Made by a program: the position numbers and the translations under genes
NCBI GenBank assembly: GCA_963169175.1
Contig: CAUJFK010000130.1
Span: 1-5,626, forward strand
Direction: 5' to 3'
Origin: Acidobacteriota bacterium
GTDB lineage: Bacteria; Acidobacteriota; Blastocatellia; Pyrinomonadales; Pyrinomonadaceae
Length of the DNA: 5,626 bases
Notes under the pieces: generated by a model
Databases searched by the model: none
Told to the model about the DNA's origin: nothing
Seen by the model: only the letters and a program-made list of their open reading frames with translations
Shown: one piece after another, positions 4,048-5,626 of the stretch
Layout: each line of letters begins with the position of its first letter
How positions within the stretch are numbered: position 1 is the first letter of the stretch

Positions 4048-5626
4048 CGGTGCTCCCGGCTCGGCCCTGAACACGATACCCGTCATATTGCCCGTAACCG
4101 AAACGTTCTGTGGGACAAAAGTATATCGCTTGGTGCCAATGCTGACCGCCCATGTGCCGCCTGCCACATCAATGAAACGAAAATATCCAAGCGGATTGCT
4201 CCGTATCTCGTGGCTGACGCCCTGGCTGTCCGTGATCTTTACTCTCGCCATCCCGATTCCGCGGCCATCGGCAGATATCACGCGGCCAGCCATGCTGTAA
4301 AAGCTTGGGGCCTGGGTAGCCGACCAGTTAAAGATTATAAGCGAATATTTCTGATCGGTCGGGTCGCCATTATTGAGCACGCCGTCACCGTTCAAGCCGG
4401 TCGCGGTCACCTTCACCGAAAGGCCTGAACCTGACTGGATACCCGCCGGCAGAAATACGCATTCGACGTTGTTGACCGTATCCGCATTGCCGCCGGTCAC
4501 AGATACGCCGTTTGAGAAGACGTTGCCCTTATAGGTCGTTCCGCCAACCGTCACTTCAAGGTCCAGGTTGTTTACCAATGCAGGATCAGTCGCTCCGGGC
4601 GGATCGGTCCAAACAAGCGTTACGCGGACCGGCTTTGACCCATCGGCCACACTGCCTGGAATCGTCGCGACCTGGCCGGTATTCGACAGTTCCGTCAGCT
4701 CATTTACATACTTAACATTCACGCCGGGAATAAGCATGTTCTTCATATTCGGACGTCCCCATCCTTCGCTGCCGTTGGGGACGGCGGCCGAAGTTCCCTG
4801 TCCGTTAAGATCGACCGCTGAGTTGATAAGAGCGGCCTTGATGAGCGACGGCGTCACGCGCTCGCCTGTCCATTGAGCATAATAGCTGCTGAACAATGCC
4901 GCTGCCCCGGAGATCTGGGCCGCGGAATGCGACGTGCCGCTGCTCCATCGATGAAAAGCATCGATGTTCCCGCTGAGGTTGTCACTACCCGACCGTCCGC
5001 CCGTGATCGCCGTGCCCGGTGCAACAACGTCCGGTTTTATACGGCCATCCGCAGTTGGGCCGCGGCTGGAATCGCCGGCCAGGTCGTCCATGTTATTTGC
5101 ACCGGCGCCGCCGAGCTCGGACCTAAGTCCTTCAGAATTACCGACAGCGATAAGGTTTTTCGCCGCTTTCGGCCGGGTCAATCCAACTGCACCCGAGTTG
5201 CCGGCTGAAAATATCAATGTGATCGGATCGACCGTCGGGCTTAGCGAAGCGTCGCGTACGAAACCGTCAAACTGCGCTTCCAAAGCACCGTAAACATTGC
5301 CATTGGTGCCGTTGCCCCAGCTATTATTGCTGATCGTGGCGTGTACGCCATTAGGACCGGGCGTCGAAACGCTGTCGTCATATACGGTCTGATCATCACC
5401 TGTGTAACCGGCTCGATTTCGCGGAATATTAACGATATTCGCCCCCGGCGCAACACCAAGGCCGTAATTGAAGAAATCCGGGCCAAGCGGCGGCGGCGGA
5501 TCGGCCGAACCGGCAATTATCGTCGCGTTTAGGTGGCCATGGCCGACCGCACCCGACGACGCACCACGAAGCGGCCCTTGTCCCGCATTCAGCGAATTAA
5601 TGTAGTAGCCGCCTTCGCCGGGAATA
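4045..5626 (-). CDS. Secreted subtilisin-family (S8, KP-43-like) serine protease, N-terminus outside window
   Basis: The frame is open from the TAA at 4045-4047 to the right edge; 526 codons are visible and the start lies beyond 5626. Numbered within the fragment, the catalytic His is H29 in GHGHLNATIIAG (codon 5539-5541), the oxyanion Asn is N143 in FSAGNSG, and the catalytic Ser is S232 in SSGTSHSA (codon 4930-4932). ISNNSWG (about 93-99) and SRGPTADGRIKPDVVAPG (about 187-204) are classic subtilase segments. The catalytic Asp and any signal peptide or propeptide must lie off the edge. After the catalytic domain comes a beta-jellyroll (about 330-435) with LVWTDPPG and LVNNLDLEV, as in KP-43-type proteases, then a carboxypeptidase-regulatory-like beta domain (about 445-523) starting at MAGRVISADGRG. 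His31-Leu32 replace the usual Thr-His of HGTHVAG. Expected role: extracellular endopeptidase, for nutrition or surface processing. It converges on the ATPase with a 14-nt gap. Confidence 0.93.
   Translation of the reverse strand, partial: IPGEGGYYINSLNAGQGPLRGASSGAVGHGHLNATIIAGSADPPPPLGPDFFNYGLGVAPGANIVNIPRNRAGYTGDDQTVYDDSVSTPGPNGVHATISNNSWGNGTNGNVYGALEAQFDGFVRDASLSPTVDPITLIFSAGNSGAVGLTRPKAAKNLIAVGNSEGLRSELGGAGANNMDDLAGDSSRGPTADGRIKPDVVAPGTAITGGRSGSDNLSGNIDAFHRWSSGTSHSAAQISGAAALFSSYYAQWTGERVTPSLIKAALINSAVDLNGQGTSAAVPNGSEGWGRPNMKNMLIPGVNVKYVNELTELSNTGQVATIPGSVADGSKPVRVTLVWTDPPGATDPALVNNLDLEVTVGGTTYKGNVFSNGVSVTGGNADTVNNVECVFLPAGIQSGSGLSVKVTATGLNGDGVLNNGDPTDQKYSLIIFNWSATQAPSFYSMAGRVISADGRGIGMARVKITDSQGVSHEIRSNPLGYFRFIDVAGGTWAVSIGTKRYTFVPQNVSVTGNMTGIVFRAEPGAP

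Noticed and set aside
5281..5283. TTG codon that could be taken as the protease start
   Set aside because: The frame continues upstream to the window edge with clear subtilase sequence (ISNNSWG and the catalytic His motif), so this TTG is an internal Leu codon. The true start is outside.
4964..5293. Plus-strand open frame opposite the protease
   Set aside because: It is a mirror frame of a high-GC gene, and the minus strand carries the recognised catalytic motifs. Other plus-strand frames at 3982-4428 and 4568-4876 are rejected for the same reason.
5488..5499. Four-fold CGG repeat
   Set aside because: It simply encodes a Pro4 run in a surface loop of the protease; it is too short to call a meaningful tandem repeat.

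Overview
The window looks like chromosomal DNA of a member of the Acidobacteriota, most likely the Blastocatellia/Pyrinomonadaceae branch. This placement is an inference from protein style: Sec signal peptides ending in ...FGQ or ...SGQ, a large secreted helical protein of unknown function, and a KP-43-type subtilase ending in a carboxypeptidase-regulatory-like beta domain, a common architecture in that group. There is no rRNA, tRNA, transposase, integrase, CRISPR array or phage gene, and nothing suggests recent mobility.

Layout, left to right. Positions 1-141 are non-coding: a GC hairpin whose U-tract lies on the minus strand, then promoter-like elements and a good Shine-Dalgarno sequence. 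Gene 1 (142-1962, +) encodes a 606-residue exported, helix-rich protein of unknown function with only two cysteines, near its two ends. It converges, 8 nt apart, on a two-gene minus-strand operon: a small basic/hydrophobic protein (2717-2977) and an exported coiled-coil protein (1971-2720), joined by a GTGA stop/start overlap. A 90-bp divergent promoter region (2978-3067) follows and contains a perfect 12-bp palindrome, CAAGTATACTTG. Next is an ABC-type ATPase with a TOBE domain (3068-4030, +) whose catalytic motifs are strikingly degenerate. It converges, 14 nt apart, on the C-terminal 526 codons of a secreted subtilisin-family protease (4045-5626, -). The N-terminus of the protease lies beyond the right edge; its frame is open to the end of the window.

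How the genes relate. Three of the five proteins appear to be exported or periplasmic (helical protein, coiled-coil protein, protease) and one is probably membrane-associated. The strands alternate + / - - / + / -, so apart from the two-gene operon nothing is co-transcribed and no single pathway can be deduced. No permease or substrate-binding protein accompanies the ATPase. The points most worth a second look are the ATPase, which keeps Walker A but has lost the signature motif, the catalytic Glu and the switch His; the palindrome that also forms a -10-like element exactly at leaderless distance from a GTG start, 11 bases of which recur upstream of gene 1; and the small protein's toxin-linker-like motif.
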